Positions 25,027 through 33,009 of a stretch of DNA of 64,000 bases are shown in pieces. The notes under the pieces were generated by a model. That model was not told the origin of the DNA, did not search any database, and worked only from the letters and a program-made list of their open reading frames with translations. This DNA is from Geodermatophilus telluris (lineage in GTDB: Bacteria > Actinomycetota > Actinomycetes > Mycobacteriales > Geodermatophilaceae). Made by a program: the position numbers and the translations under genes. Numbering within the stretch: position 1 is the stretch's first letter; the number at the start of each line of letters is the position of its first letter. The DNA is taken from assembly GCF_900102745.1 (NCBI RefSeq), contig NZ_FMZF01000007.1, forward strand, positions 247,768 to 311,767. The letters run 5' to 3'.

Positions 25027-25523
25027 GTCGTCGCCTCCGTGGCCCGACGGGCGGCCGCCTCCACCTTCTCCTTGATGATCCCCATCTGGATCTTGGAGTT
25101 GCCGTCGATCCGGCGGGTCATCCCCTCGGTGTCGATCGGCGCCTGGGGCCGCATGCGGAAGTCCTGCACCCACCGCATCCGGGTGCCGGACCCCTCCCGC
25201 TCGTAGCTCCAGAAGATGTCCATGAACTCGAAGGGGCCGGGCTCCACGCGGCGGGCGCGGACGGTGTGGGTGGCCGGGTCGAGGGTGCGCTCGGACACCC
25301 AGCTCCACACCTTCCCGTTCTCGTCGGGGTGCATCGAGAGCCGGAAGCGGAAGTAGGTGTCGGTCTGCTCGAGGATCTCGATCTCGGCGTACTCGGTGAA
25401 CAGGTCCGGCCAGGTGGCCAGGTCGTTGGTCATCCGCCACACGAGCTCGAGGTCGGCGTCGATGACGATCGCGTTGTCGGTGTGGCCGGCGGTCTCGGTG
25501 CCCGGCTCGACGGTGCTGCTCAT
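25023..25523 (-). CDS. aromatase/cyclase, SRPBCC family (WhiE ORF VI-like)
   Basis: 166 residues, a single START/Bet v1-fold cyclase: TDNAIVIDADLELVWRMTND, then WPDLFTEYAEIEIL, RARRVEPGPFEFMDIFW and MRWVQDFRMRPQAP. This is the mono-domain aromatase/cyclase type (TcmN N-domain, WhiE ORF VI) that closes and aromatises the first ring of the ACP-bound chain. The strand pattern and RVQDF-like segment fit the family well. It begins 29 bp after the ACP stop and overlaps the MAT-like gene at its end. Confidence 0.9.
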   Translation of the reverse strand: MSSTVEPGTETAGHTDNAIVIDADLELVWRMTNDLATWPDLFTEYAEIEILEQTDTYFRFRLSMHPDENGKVWSWVSERTLDPATHTVRARRVEPGPFEFMDIFWSYEREGSGTRMRWVQDFRMRPQAPIDTEGMTRRIDGNSKIQMGIIKEKVEAAARRATEATT

Positions 25524-25552
25524 GAGGGCCTCCTGCTGGTGGTCGGGCCGGC

Positions 25553-25816
25553 TCAGGCCATCCCGGCCCGGTCGGTGACGGCGGCGTTGACCGTGTCGAC
25601 GATCTCGCCGAACGTGTAGAGCTCCGGGTTCTCCTCGGGCATCTCGGCGCCGTAGCGGTCCTGCAGCGCGGTCTGCATCGACAGGAAGGCCAGCGAGTCC
25701 AGGCCGATGTCGCTGAACCGGGCGTCCCGGTCGGTGGTCCGCGCGTCGGCGGGCAGGCCGGCCTTCTCGGACAGCAGCGCCATCAGGTCGTCGAGAGTGA
25801 AGGTCGTGGCGGACAC
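25553..25816 (-). CDS. acyl carrier protein of the polyketide synthase
   Basis: 87 residues from GTG 25816. The phosphopantetheine site is DIGLDSLAFLSM (Ser in GLDSL). The start has a very good Shine-Dalgarno (AAGGAGAG) and lies 34 bp inside the end of accC, in another frame, so accC and acp overlap. The helix I and acidic helix III patterns match type II PKS ACPs such as WhiE ORF V. Confidence 0.92.
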   Translation of the reverse strand: MSATTFTLDDLMALLSEKAGLPADARTTDRDARFSDIGLDSLAFLSMQTALQDRYGAEMPEENPELYTFGEIVDTVNAAVTDRAGMA

Positions 25817-27291
25817 GGGATCTCTCCTTCGGTGGAGCGGTCCGGCCGCGGGTCCGCGGTCGGGGTGGGGACGAGCTGGAGCCCGCCGCGGGAGGCCGGC
25901 AGGCCGGGTGCGGCGGCGTCGAGGGAGGCCGCGCGGGCGAGCACCGCGGGCAGGCAGCGGTCGAGGAACTGCACGTCGTGGCGGTCGGCGACGACGTCGG
26001 GGTCGCGCAGCAGCGCGCGGTGCAGCGCGATCGTGGTGTGCACGCCGGGGCCCTCGACCCGCATCTCGGCCAGCGCCCGGTCCATCCGGCGGATGGCCTG
26101 GTCGCGGTCGGGCGCCCAGACGACGAGCTTGCCCAGCAGCGAGTCGTAGTCGGGGCTGACCGTGTCGCCCTGGCGGTAGCCGGTGTCGAACCGGGTCCAC
26201 GGCCCGTCGGGCACGTGCAGCACCTCGAGCCGGCCCGGGGCGGGGGCGAAGCCGCGGGTGGGGTCCTCGGCGTTGATCCGGCACTCGATCGCCGCGCCCC
26301 GGGGGACGACGTCCTCCTGCCGCAGCTGCAGCCGCCGGCCCGCGGCGACGAGGATCTGCTCGCGCACCAGGTCGACGCCGGTGAGCAGCTCGGTGACCGG
26401 GTGCTCGACCTGGATGCGGGCGTTCATCTCCATGAAGTACGCCGCGCCCGTGCCGTCGACGAGGAACTCCATCGTGCCGGCGCCGGTGTAGCCGACCGAG
26501 AGCGCGCCGTGCACCGCCAGCCGGCCGAGCTCGGTGCGCTGCTCGGGGGTCAGGTGGCCGGCCGGGCCCTCCTCGAGCAGCTTCTGGTGCCGCCGCTGCA
26601 GGGAGCAGTCGCGCTCGCCGAGGGAGATGCCGTTGCCGTGGGCGTCGCACAGGACCTGCACCTCGACGTGCCGCGCGCCGGACAGGAAGCGCTCGACGTA
26701 GACGGTGGGGTCGCGGAAGACCGCGCGCGCCACCGCCCGCGTGGTGGTGAAGGCCTCGTCGAAGTCCTCCGGCTCGCGGACGACGGTCATCCCGCGGCCG
26801 CCCCCGCCGGCGGCGGCCTTGACGATCACCGGGTAGCCGATCTCGTCGGCGATCGCCCGCCCCTCCTCGGCCGTGCGCACCGGCTCGACCACGCCGGGCA
26901 GCAGCGGCAGCCCGGCCTCGGCCATGAGCCGCCGCGCGGTCGCCTTGTTGCCCATCTGCTGCATCACCGCCGGGGGCGGGCCGACGAAGGTCAGCCCCTC
27001 GGCGGCGCAGATCTCGGCGAAGTCGGGGTCCTCGGAGAGGAAGCCGTAGCCCGGGTGGACGGCGTCGGCTCCGGCGCGCAGCGCCGCCTCGACGATGTTC
27101 GGCACGTGCAGGTAGCTGCGGCGCGGCGCCGGCGGCCCGATGTGCACCGCCTCGTCGGCCATCGCGACCACGGCCGAGTCCCGGTCGGAGGTCGAGTGGA
27201 CGGCGACCACCTCGATGCCGAGCTCCCGGCAGGCGCGGGCGACCCGGACGGCGATCTCCCCGCGGTTGGCGATGAGCAGGCGGTCGATCAC
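25783..27291 (-). CDS. accC: acetyl-CoA carboxylase biotin carboxylase subunit
   Basis: 502 residues, somewhat longer than AccC (about 450), with a C-terminal extension after 450. IDRLLIANRGEIAVRVAR starts the biotin-carboxylase domain; KAAAGGGGRGM is the ATP-grasp glycine loop; EMNARIQVEHPVTE holds the catalytic Glu and Arg. It carboxylates the biotin of AccB using ATP and bicarbonate. The tail overlaps the ACP gene by 34 bp. The cluster thus brings its own malonyl-CoA supply. Confidence 0.93.
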   Translation of the reverse strand: MIDRLLIANRGEIAVRVARACRELGIEVVAVHSTSDRDSAVVAMADEAVHIGPPAPRRSYLHVPNIVEAALRAGADAVHPGYGFLSEDPDFAEICAAEGLTFVGPPPAVMQQMGNKATARRLMAEAGLPLLPGVVEPVRTAEEGRAIADEIGYPVIVKAAAGGGGRGMTVVREPEDFDEAFTTTRAVARAVFRDPTVYVERFLSGARHVEVQVLCDAHGNGISLGERDCSLQRRHQKLLEEGPAGHLTPEQRTELGRLAVHGALSVGYTGAGTMEFLVDGTGAAYFMEMNARIQVEHPVTELLTGVDLVREQILVAAGRRLQLRQEDVVPRGAAIECRINAEDPTRGFAPAPGRLEVLHVPDGPWTRFDTGYRQGDTVSPDYDSLLGKLVVWAPDRDQAIRRMDRALAEMRVEGPGVHTTIALHRALLRDPDVVADRHDVQFLDRCLPAVLARAASLDAAAPGLPASRGGLQLVPTPTADPRPDRSTEGEIPCPPRPSLSTT

Positions 27292-27791
27292 CGCGGACCC
27301 CCGGCCGGCCGCAGCACCAGGAGGACCTGGTCGTACTCGACCGACTCCGCGTCGCCGACCAGCACGTCGGCGACCACGCCCGCCTCGTCGACGACGATCG
27401 GGTTCATCAGCTTCATCGCCTCGACGATCCCGACGGTCTGGCCGGGCTCGACCTCGTCGCCGACCCGCACGAAGGGGTCCGCGCCGGGCGAGGGCGCCGT
27501 GTAGAAGGTGCCGACGAGGGGGGAGCGGACGGCGGTGCCCTCCGTCTCCGCCGGGCCCGCGGCGACGGGTGCCGGCACCACCGCCGCGACCGGGACGACG
27601 GCGGCGGCCGGGGCCTCCGCGGGACCGGTCGCCCACTCGACCTCGACGGCGCGGTCGCCGTCGCGGACGGTCAGCCGCCGCAGCCCGCCGGGCAGGTCCC
27701 GGGCGAGGGCGACGACCTCGTCGTGCAGGTCGCGGACGTCGTCGACGGCGTCGGGGCCCGCACTCCGGGCCGAGAGCTCGCTGGTGGCCAT
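27288..27791 (-). CDS. accB: biotin carboxyl carrier protein
   Basis: 167 residues. The C-terminal biotinyl domain has the target Lys in VEAMKLMNPIV and the typical RSPLVGTFYTAPSPGADPFV start. The N-terminal half carries the usual helical region (DDVRDLHDEVVALARDL) and an Ala/Val/Pro linker. It moves carboxybiotin between AccC and the carboxyltransferase. Sits 3 bp after the carboxyltransferase gene and overlaps accC (GTGA). Confidence 0.93.
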   Translation of the reverse strand: MATSELSARSAGPDAVDDVRDLHDEVVALARDLPGGLRRLTVRDGDRAVEVEWATGPAEAPAAAVVPVAAVVPAPVAAGPAETEGTAVRSPLVGTFYTAPSPGADPFVRVGDEVEPGQTVGIVEAMKLMNPIVVDEAGVVADVLVGDAESVEYDQVLLVLRPAGGPR

Positions 27792-27794
27792 CGG

Positions 27795-29549
27795 TCAGCT
27801 CCCCACGGGCTGCAGCGGGCGGCCGTCGTCGCCGCTGATGCGGGCCAGGCGACGGGTGCGGGTGTCGAGCAGGGTGGCCGCGTCGAGGCGGCAGACGTCG
27901 TCGAGCTCGCGGACCAGCGCCCGGCGCAGCAGGCCGGCCGCGGCGAGCGGGTCGGTGTGCGCGCCGCCGGGTGGTTCGGGGACCACCGCGGTGGCGATCC
28001 CGGCCGAGCGCAGGTGGGCCGCGCCCAGCCGCATCGCGCGGGCCGCGGTCGGGGCGGCCACCGCCGTCCGCCAGAGGATCGCCGCGCACCCCTCCGGGCT
28101 GATCACCGACAGGAAGGCGTTCTCCATGACCAGCAGCCGGTCGGAGGTGCACAGCGCCAGCGCGCCGCCGCTGCCGCCCTCACCGGTGACCACCGAGACG
28201 ACCGGCACCCGCAGGCGGCTGCTGCGCAGGATCGCCTCGGCGATCGCGTGCGACTGGCCGCGCTCCTCGGCCTCGGGGCCGGGGTGCGCGCCGGGGGTGT
28301 CGACCAGCGTGACGACCGGCAGGCCGAAGGACTCGGCGTGGTCGAGCAGCCGCAGCGCCTTGCGGTAGCCCTCCGGGTGCGGCATCCCGAAGTTCCGGGC
28401 CACCCGCTCCCGCACCGTGTGCCCCTTCTCGTGGCCCAGGACGACCACGCGGCGCCCGCCGATCGCGGCCACCCCGCCGACCACGGCGGGGTCGTCGGCG
28501 AAGACGCGGTCCCCGTGCAGCTCGACGAAGTCGTCGAAGGCGGTGTGCAGGTAGTCCAGCGTCGTGGGCCGCTCGGTCACCCGGGCCCGCTGGACGACGT
28601 CCCACGGGTCGGCGTCGGTGTCGTCGAGGTCATCGGTGTCGGTGTCGGCGTCGGGACCGTCGTCCTCGGCGACCGCCGGCGCGTCGGCCGGGTCGTCGTC
28701 GCCGCGCGCCTCGGGGGCGGGTCCGGCGCCGTGCAGGGCGAGCAGCCGGACCAGCAGCGGCCGCAGCTCCGCCCGGCTCTCGACCCGGTCGACCAGGCCG
28801 TGGCTCATGAGGAACTCGGCGGTCTGGAAGTCGCGGGGGAGCTCGGCGCGGATCGTCTCCTGGACCACCCGCGGCCCGGCGAAGCCGACGTGCGCACCGC
28901 GCTCGCCGACCAGGATCGAGGCCAGCGTGGCGAAGGACGCCGACACCCCGCCGTAGGTGGGGTCGGTGAGGACGCACACCGACAGCAGCCCGGCCTCGCG
29001 CAGCCGGCCGAAGGCGCAGCTGACCCGGGCCATCTGCAGCAGGGAGAACACGCCCTCCTGCATCCGGGCGCCGCCGCTGGCGCACACGGTGACCAGCGGC
29101 AGGCCCCGCTCGAGGGCCAGCTCCGCGGCGCCGCTGACCCGCCGGCCGACCTCGACGCCCATCGAGCCGCCGAGGAAGCCGAAGTCCATGACGGCCAGGA
29201 CCACCTCGGCGCCGCCGATGCGGGCGGTGCCGACGACGACGGCCTCCGACTCGCCGGAGCGGCGCTCGGCCTCCGCGAGCCGGTCGGGGTAGTCGCGCAG
29301 GTCGGTGAAGGCCAGCGGGTCGGGCGCGCTCGGGGCGAAGTGGGTCTCGGCCCAGCTGCCGGGGTCGGCGAGCAGGTCGATGCGGGCGCGGGCGCCCAGC
29401 CGCAGGTGGTGGTCGCACTCGGGGCAGACGTGCAGGTCCCGGTCGAGCCGCTTGCGGTAGAGCAGCCAGCCGCAGGCGGGGCAGGAGACCCAGCCGCCCG
29501 GGGGCTGCGGCGCGGGGACCGGTGGTGCCGGGGTCGCCGAACGTGTCAT
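27795..29549 (-). CDS. fused AccD-AccA acetyl-CoA carboxyltransferase
   Basis: 584 residues uniting both carboxyltransferase halves. The N-terminal part (about 1-275) has an AccD zinc ribbon, C-x2-C (CPACGW) and C-x2-C (CPECDHH), then GGARMQEGVFSLLQMARV. A very acidic linker follows (about 280-320). The C-terminal part (about 325-584) is AccA: FVELHGDRVFADDPAVVGG, NFGMPHPEGYRKALRL and VVTGEGGSGGALAL. It transfers the carboxyl from biotin to acetyl-CoA. Acts with the adjacent accB and accC. GGAGG ribosome-binding site before ATG 29549. Confidence 0.9.
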   Translation of the reverse strand: MTRSATPAPPVPAPQPPGGWVSCPACGWLLYRKRLDRDLHVCPECDHHLRLGARARIDLLADPGSWAETHFAPSAPDPLAFTDLRDYPDRLAEAERRSGESEAVVVGTARIGGAEVVLAVMDFGFLGGSMGVEVGRRVSGAAELALERGLPLVTVCASGGARMQEGVFSLLQMARVSCAFGRLREAGLLSVCVLTDPTYGGVSASFATLASILVGERGAHVGFAGPRVVQETIRAELPRDFQTAEFLMSHGLVDRVESRAELRPLLVRLLALHGAGPAPEARGDDDPADAPAVAEDDGPDADTDTDDLDDTDADPWDVVQRARVTERPTTLDYLHTAFDDFVELHGDRVFADDPAVVGGVAAIGGRRVVVLGHEKGHTVRERVARNFGMPHPEGYRKALRLLDHAESFGLPVVTLVDTPGAHPGPEAEERGQSHAIAEAILRSSRLRVPVVSVVTGEGGSGGALALCTSDRLLVMENAFLSVISPEGCAAILWRTAVAAPTAARAMRLGAAHLRSAGIATAVVPEPPGGAHTDPLAAAGLLRRALVRELDDVCRLDAATLLDTRTRRLARISGDDGRPLQPVGS

Positions 29550-29575
29550 CAGTTGCCTCCTCGCCACCCGCGCGA

Positions 29576-29902
29576 TCACTCGGGGGACGACGTCCAGTGG
29601 TAGAAGCGGCGGGCCATCGCGTCCTGCGGCGAGCGCCAGCCGGGGTCGTAGGCCTCGATGAAGGGCTTGAGGTCCTCGCTGACGGCGCGGAAGGCCGGCA
29701 GCGACTGGGCGATGCGCATCGCCTCGGCGGCGGGCCGGTCGAAGTCGACCAGGTGCACGTAGATGCCGTGGAACTGGTAGAGCGAGCGGCGGAGCACCCC
29801 GATCTCGTGCGGCGCCGAGGTGGCGTCGTGCCGACCGAAGGCGGCGGCCACGTCCTCGGCGTGGTCCGGCGCCATCCGCGCGATGATCATCGTCTGGTCC
29901 AC
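29576..29902 (-). CDS. TcmI-type polyketide cyclase (WhiE ORF VII-like), first gene of the operon
   Basis: 108 residues from GTG 29902, which has a GGAGGG ribosome-binding site. The TcmI alpha/beta barrel is clear: MIIARMAPDHAEDVAAAFGR, VLRRSLYQFHGIYVHLVDF, then SLPAFRAVSEDLKPFIEAY and MARRFYHW. Such enzymes close the last ring(s) of tetracenomycin-like and spore-pigment polyketides. Only 26 bp separate it from the accDA start, and no other gene lies between it and the divergent regulator. Confidence 0.9.
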   Translation of the reverse strand: MDQTMIIARMAPDHAEDVAAAFGRHDATSAPHEIGVLRRSLYQFHGIYVHLVDFDRPAAEAMRIAQSLPAFRAVSEDLKPFIEAYDPGWRSPQDAMARRFYHWTSSPE

Positions 29903-30290
29903 GGGACATCCCTCCGTCGTCCGCCTCCCCGGGGGACCCGGGCGGGGTGCCGACGACGCTAGGAACGCGGTGCGCCCCGGTACACCGGCCACGCGTCGGG
30001 ATCCGGCGCCCACCCAGAGGGGGAGGGCCCTCCGACCCCGGACGGCGGGCGGGCGCCGGCACCGTACGAACGGCCTGGTCAGGTCCGCTCCGGGGAGGGG
30101 CAACCCCGACCTGCAGACCTGCCGCTCCCGCTCCGGGGAGGAGGCGCAGGCACGACCCGGGTATGAACTCGCCGGTCGACCCGCCCCCGCAGCGCCGTTC
30201 GGATGGTCAGCGACCGGCGGAACCCCTAGTTTTCGGCTCCTGACCTGCCAGCTCGCGCCTCGGGCGCCGGAGGGGAGCGGAGCAGACCGG
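29903..30290. promoter_or_regulatory. divergent control region of the polyketide operon and first LuxR regulator
   Basis: 388 bp with no gene. On the minus strand a TGTACC / 17 bp / TAGCGT arrangement is a fair promoter for the operon; its -35 lies in an inverted repeat CCGGTgtACCGG (29977-29988 on the plus strand). A direct repeat CCGCTCCGGGGAGG occurs at 30085-30098 and 30128-30141 (43 bp apart, about four helical turns), a possible pair of regulator sites. Plausible by position; none proven. Confidence 0.5.
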
Positions 30291-31040
30291 ATGGGTGGAC
30301 CGCAGTGGGACGTCCCCGGTGCCCCCGTGTCCGGAGCCGGGCCGTCCGGGGCCGGGCCTCCCGGGGCCGGCCCGCCGGTGCGGGTGCTGGTGTGCGACGG
30401 CCACGACGTGCTGCGGCACGGCCTGCGCACCGTGCTGCGCCGGGCGCCGGACCTGGTGGTCGTGGGTGAGGCCGCCGACGTCGACGAGGCGCTCACGCTG
30501 GCCGCCGGCGTGACCCCCGACGTCACCCTGCTCGGCCTCGACACCCGGCGGACCGCGGTGCAGGAGCTGGTGCGGACCCTGAGCCGCACCGGCAACCGGG
30601 TCGTGCTGCTGGGTGAGGCCGTGGCGGGCAGCGACGTCGTCGAGGTGCTCAAGGCCGGCGCGCGCGGCTACGTGCACGCCGCGGTGACCTCGGTGCGGCT
30701 GGTCGAGGCCGTGCGGGCGGTGGCCCGCGGGGAGACCGTGCTCGACGCGTGCGTCGCCGGTGAGCTGCTGCACCGGCTCGACGGCGACCAGCGCCCGGAG
30801 GACGGCCCGGCCCACAACCCGCTCACCGCGCGGCAGCAGGCGGTCGCCGAGCTGGTCGCCGAGGGACTGACCAACGCCGAGATCGCCGACCAGCTCCGGG
30901 TGAGCCGGGCGACGGTCAAGGGCCACATCACCGTGGCGCTGCGTCGGCTCGCCCTCCGTGACCGCACGCAACTCGCCATCCACGTGCACAGAGCGTCACG
31001 ACGCGGGGGTGGCCGCAGCATCCTGCCGGCTGAGGGCTGA
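30291..31040 (+). CDS. LuxR-type regulator with degenerate receiver domain (copy 1)
   Basis: 249 residues. A Gly/Pro/Ala-rich start (1-29) leads into a receiver-like domain (30-150): RVLVCDGHDVLRHGLRTVL. The phospho-acceptor Asp is missing: DVTLLGLDTRR has Gly82 where DVVLMDLRMP-type proteins have Asp, the second acidic-pocket Asp is Gly37 (CDGHD) and the conserved Lys is gone. The C-terminal LuxR HTH is intact (LTARQQAVAELVAEGLTNAE, then VSRATVKGHITVALRRL). It must respond to something other than phosphorylation. Divergent from the polyketide operon, so probably its regulator. Confidence 0.85.
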   Translation: MGGPQWDVPGAPVSGAGPSGAGPPGAGPPVRVLVCDGHDVLRHGLRTVLRRAPDLVVVGEAADVDEALTLAAGVTPDVTLLGLDTRRTAVQELVRTLSRTGNRVVLLGEAVAGSDVVEVLKAGARGYVHAAVTSVRLVEAVRAVARGETVLDACVAGELLHRLDGDQRPEDGPAHNPLTARQQAVAELVAEGLTNAEIADQLRVSRATVKGHITVALRRLALRDRTQLAIHVHRASRRGGGRSILPAEG

Positions 31041-31227
31041 AGGGGTCGCGCACCGGCATCCGTGGTGGTACACCGCTCCCTCGACGGATCCTGGACGAAT
31101 GCTGGGAGAAAACTGCGCACGACATGGTCGTGCACCGTTACCCTCGGTGGGGTCCGGAGCAGACGGACGGGTGTCGGAGGGGTCGGCGTCGGGGCGCGGG
31201 GGAGCGCCGAGCCGCCGGGGGGACGAC

Positions 31228-32067
31228 ATGGACCACGAAGGACTCGCACCGCACACGACGATCTCGGGCCTGCGACAACGCGAGCCCGGCCAGACGGGTG
31301 GGCGTCCCATCACGAACGAGACGGCGCGGCCGCCACTGCCGCGGCGGCCGGTGCCGCCGCACGGGCCCGCGCGCCGCGCACTGCCGCGCCCGCACGCCGG
31401 GCACACGCCGACGAGCCTGGTCTGCGTCCTGCTCTGCGAGGACCAGGAGGTCTTCCGGATCGGGATGCGCGAGGTGCTCGAGGCCCAGCCGGACATGGCG
31501 GTGGTCGCCGAGACCACACACCTGCCCGAGGCGCTGGAGGCGGCCGACGGGTGCCGCACGCAGGTCGTCGTCGTCCGGCAGGGGCTGGTGGCCGGCGCGG
31601 CGCTGCCGCTGCTGCGCACGCTGTGCTCGCGGGACACGGCGGTGCTGGTGCTCGCCGAGCCGGGCACGGAGTCCGAGCCCGAGGTGGTGGAGATCCTGCA
31701 GGCCGGCGTCCGCGGCTACCTGCCGCGCCGGTCGGACGCGCAGCGGCTGGTCGACGGGGTGCGGGCGCTCGCTCGGCACGAGGCGGCGCTGGACCCCTCG
31801 GCCACCGACCAGCTGGTGCAGTACCTGACCGACCCGCAGGCCCGCCCGGCGCCGGCGGTGCGGGCGCTGGACCGGCTCACCGAGCGCCAGCGCGAGGTGG
31901 CCGAGCTGGTGGCGCAGGGGCTGAGCAACGAGGAGATCGCCACGCGGCTGTTCCTGAGCCTGGCCACGGTCAAGAGCCACCTGACCGCCTCCATGCGGCG
32001 CCTGGACGTCCGCACCCGGACGCAGCTGGCCATCCTGGTCAACCGCGACTCCTCGCCCGCCGCCTGA
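31228..32067 (+). CDS. LuxR-type regulator with degenerate receiver domain (copy 2)
   Basis: 279 residues; Arg/Pro-rich start (1-63), then a receiver-like domain VCVLLCEDQEVFRIGMREVL. Here the acceptor position is Arg117 (TQVVVVRQGLVAG). The HTH is complete: DRLTERQREVAELVAQGL, then LFLSLATVKSHLTASMRRLD. Sister of the preceding regulator in fold, orientation and loss of the Asp. ATG 31228 follows a GGGGGGA ribosome-binding site; earlier in-frame starts in 31100-31180 are possible. Both regulators may act together as an unphosphorylated pair. Confidence 0.85.
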   Translation: MDHEGLAPHTTISGLRQREPGQTGGRPITNETARPPLPRRPVPPHGPARRALPRPHAGHTPTSLVCVLLCEDQEVFRIGMREVLEAQPDMAVVAETTHLPEALEAADGCRTQVVVVRQGLVAGAALPLLRTLCSRDTAVLVLAEPGTESEPEVVEILQAGVRGYLPRRSDAQRLVDGVRALARHEAALDPSATDQLVQYLTDPQARPAPAVRALDRLTERQREVAELVAQGLSNEEIATRLFLSLATVKSHLTASMRRLDVRTRTQLAILVNRDSSPAA

Positions 32068-32084
32068 GGTCCGTCGCGGGCGGA

Positions 32085-32137
32085 CGGGGCACCTCCTCCG
32101 GAGGTCGCGTCCCGCCTCCTCCGGAGGTCGTGCCCCG
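32085..32137 (+). terminator. compound hairpin after the second LuxR regulator
   Basis: CGGGGCAC (32085-32092) pairs with GTGCCCCG (32130-32137), enclosing two copies of CCTCCGGAGG-containing palindromes. It begins 17 bp after the stop at 32067. Confidence 0.6.
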
Positions 32138-32157
32138 TCCTGTGACGCAGCGGTCAG

Positions 32158-32186
32158 TTGGATAACCGTACCGACTGCGCTAATCT
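32158..32186 (+). promoter_or_regulatory. sigma70-type promoter of the thioesterase gene
   Basis: TTGGAT (32158-32163), 17 bp, TAATCT (32181-32186) is the best vegetative promoter I see in the window. Transcription would start near 32193. Confidence 0.6.
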
Positions 32187-32195
32187 CCCCGTGAC

Positions 32196-32214
32196 CGGTT
32201 GGACATCCCAACCG
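32196..32214. promoter_or_regulatory. inverted repeat at the transcript start (possible operator)
   Basis: CGGTTGG (32196-32202) and CCAACCG (32208-32214) form a 7-bp inverted repeat with a 5-bp spacer, directly at the predicted start of transcription and before the GAGGAGG ribosome-binding site. A repressor site or small 5' hairpin; the sequence alone cannot decide. Confidence 0.4.
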
Positions 32215-32231
32215 AGGACTGAGGAGGACCC

Positions 32232-32990
32232 GTGGACGTCGCCGCCGTGCTCGACCCGCCTGCCCGCGTGCTCTCGTTCGACCCGACCTGGCGCTCGTTC
32301 ACCAGCACGCAGGGCGGCCTGGTGGTGGGCTCCCTGCTCGCCGCCGCGGCCGCGGCCACCGGGTCGCCGCCCCGGACGGTGACCGCGCACCTGCTCGCCG
32401 CGGTGGTGGCGGACACCGAGGCCGCCGTCGAGGTCGTCCCCGACCGGACCGGCACCACCGGCAGCGTCCGGGCCACGCTGAGCCAGGAGGGCCGGGTGCG
32501 CGCCGTCGCCCAGGTGCTCACGCTCGCGCGCCCGTCCTCACCGGTGAGCGAGGCGGTGCCGCCGGTCCCCGGGCCCACCGTGCGCGAGGGTGTGCCGTTC
32601 GCGCTGCCGCGCGACTTCGTGCCGGTCGCCGAGCACACCGAGATCCGGGCCCTCGGCACCTCCCGCCCGCTGGCCGGGGGTCCGGAGCCGCGACTGCACG
32701 CGTGGGTGCGCGTCGACGGCGGCCTCGAGCCGCTCGTGCAGCTCGGTGTGCTCGCCGACGCGCTGCCGCCGGCGCTGTTCGCCGTCCGCACCACCCCGGC
32801 GGTGATGCCCACGGTGGAGCTGACCGCGCACCTCGCCGGCCCGCTCCCGGCCAGTGGCGACTGGGTGCGCGTCGACCAGCGGCTCGCCTGGACCGACGCC
32901 GACCTCGCGGTGGACGACGCCGAGCTGCGCACGGTCGACGGCGCCCTGGTGGCCCGGGTCCGCCAGACCCGCCGGCTGCTGTCCCGCTGA
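32232..32990 (+). CDS. acyl-CoA thioesterase family protein (double hot-dog)
   Basis: 252 residues from GTG 32232 behind GAGGAGG. The pattern of a thioesterase-superfamily protein of the TesB-like double hot-dog type is visible: a first half with PTWRSFTSTQGGLVVGSLLAA and PPRTVTAHLLAAVVADTEAA, and a second half ending WVRVDQRLAWTDADLAVDDAELRTVDGALVARVRQTRRL. Hydrolyses acyl-CoA in the cytosol; chain preference unknown. The following genes (acyl-CoA dehydrogenase, MaoC-like) lie convergently on the other strand and fit a lipid or CoA-acid catabolic setting. Confidence 0.75.
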   Translation: MDVAAVLDPPARVLSFDPTWRSFTSTQGGLVVGSLLAAAAAATGSPPRTVTAHLLAAVVADTEAAVEVVPDRTGTTGSVRATLSQEGRVRAVAQVLTLARPSSPVSEAVPPVPGPTVREGVPFALPRDFVPVAEHTEIRALGTSRPLAGGPEPRLHAWVRVDGGLEPLVQLGVLADALPPALFAVRTTPAVMPTVELTAHLAGPLPASGDWVRVDQRLAWTDADLAVDDAELRTVDGALVARVRQTRRLLSR

Positions 32991-33009
32991 CCTCCCGCGG
33001 CGCTCCCGC

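Noticed and set aside
29820..30290. N-terminal extension of the first LuxR regulator
   Set aside because: The frame is open upstream of 30291 but crosses the TcmI gene start region and lacks a domain; ATG 30291 fits the regulator.
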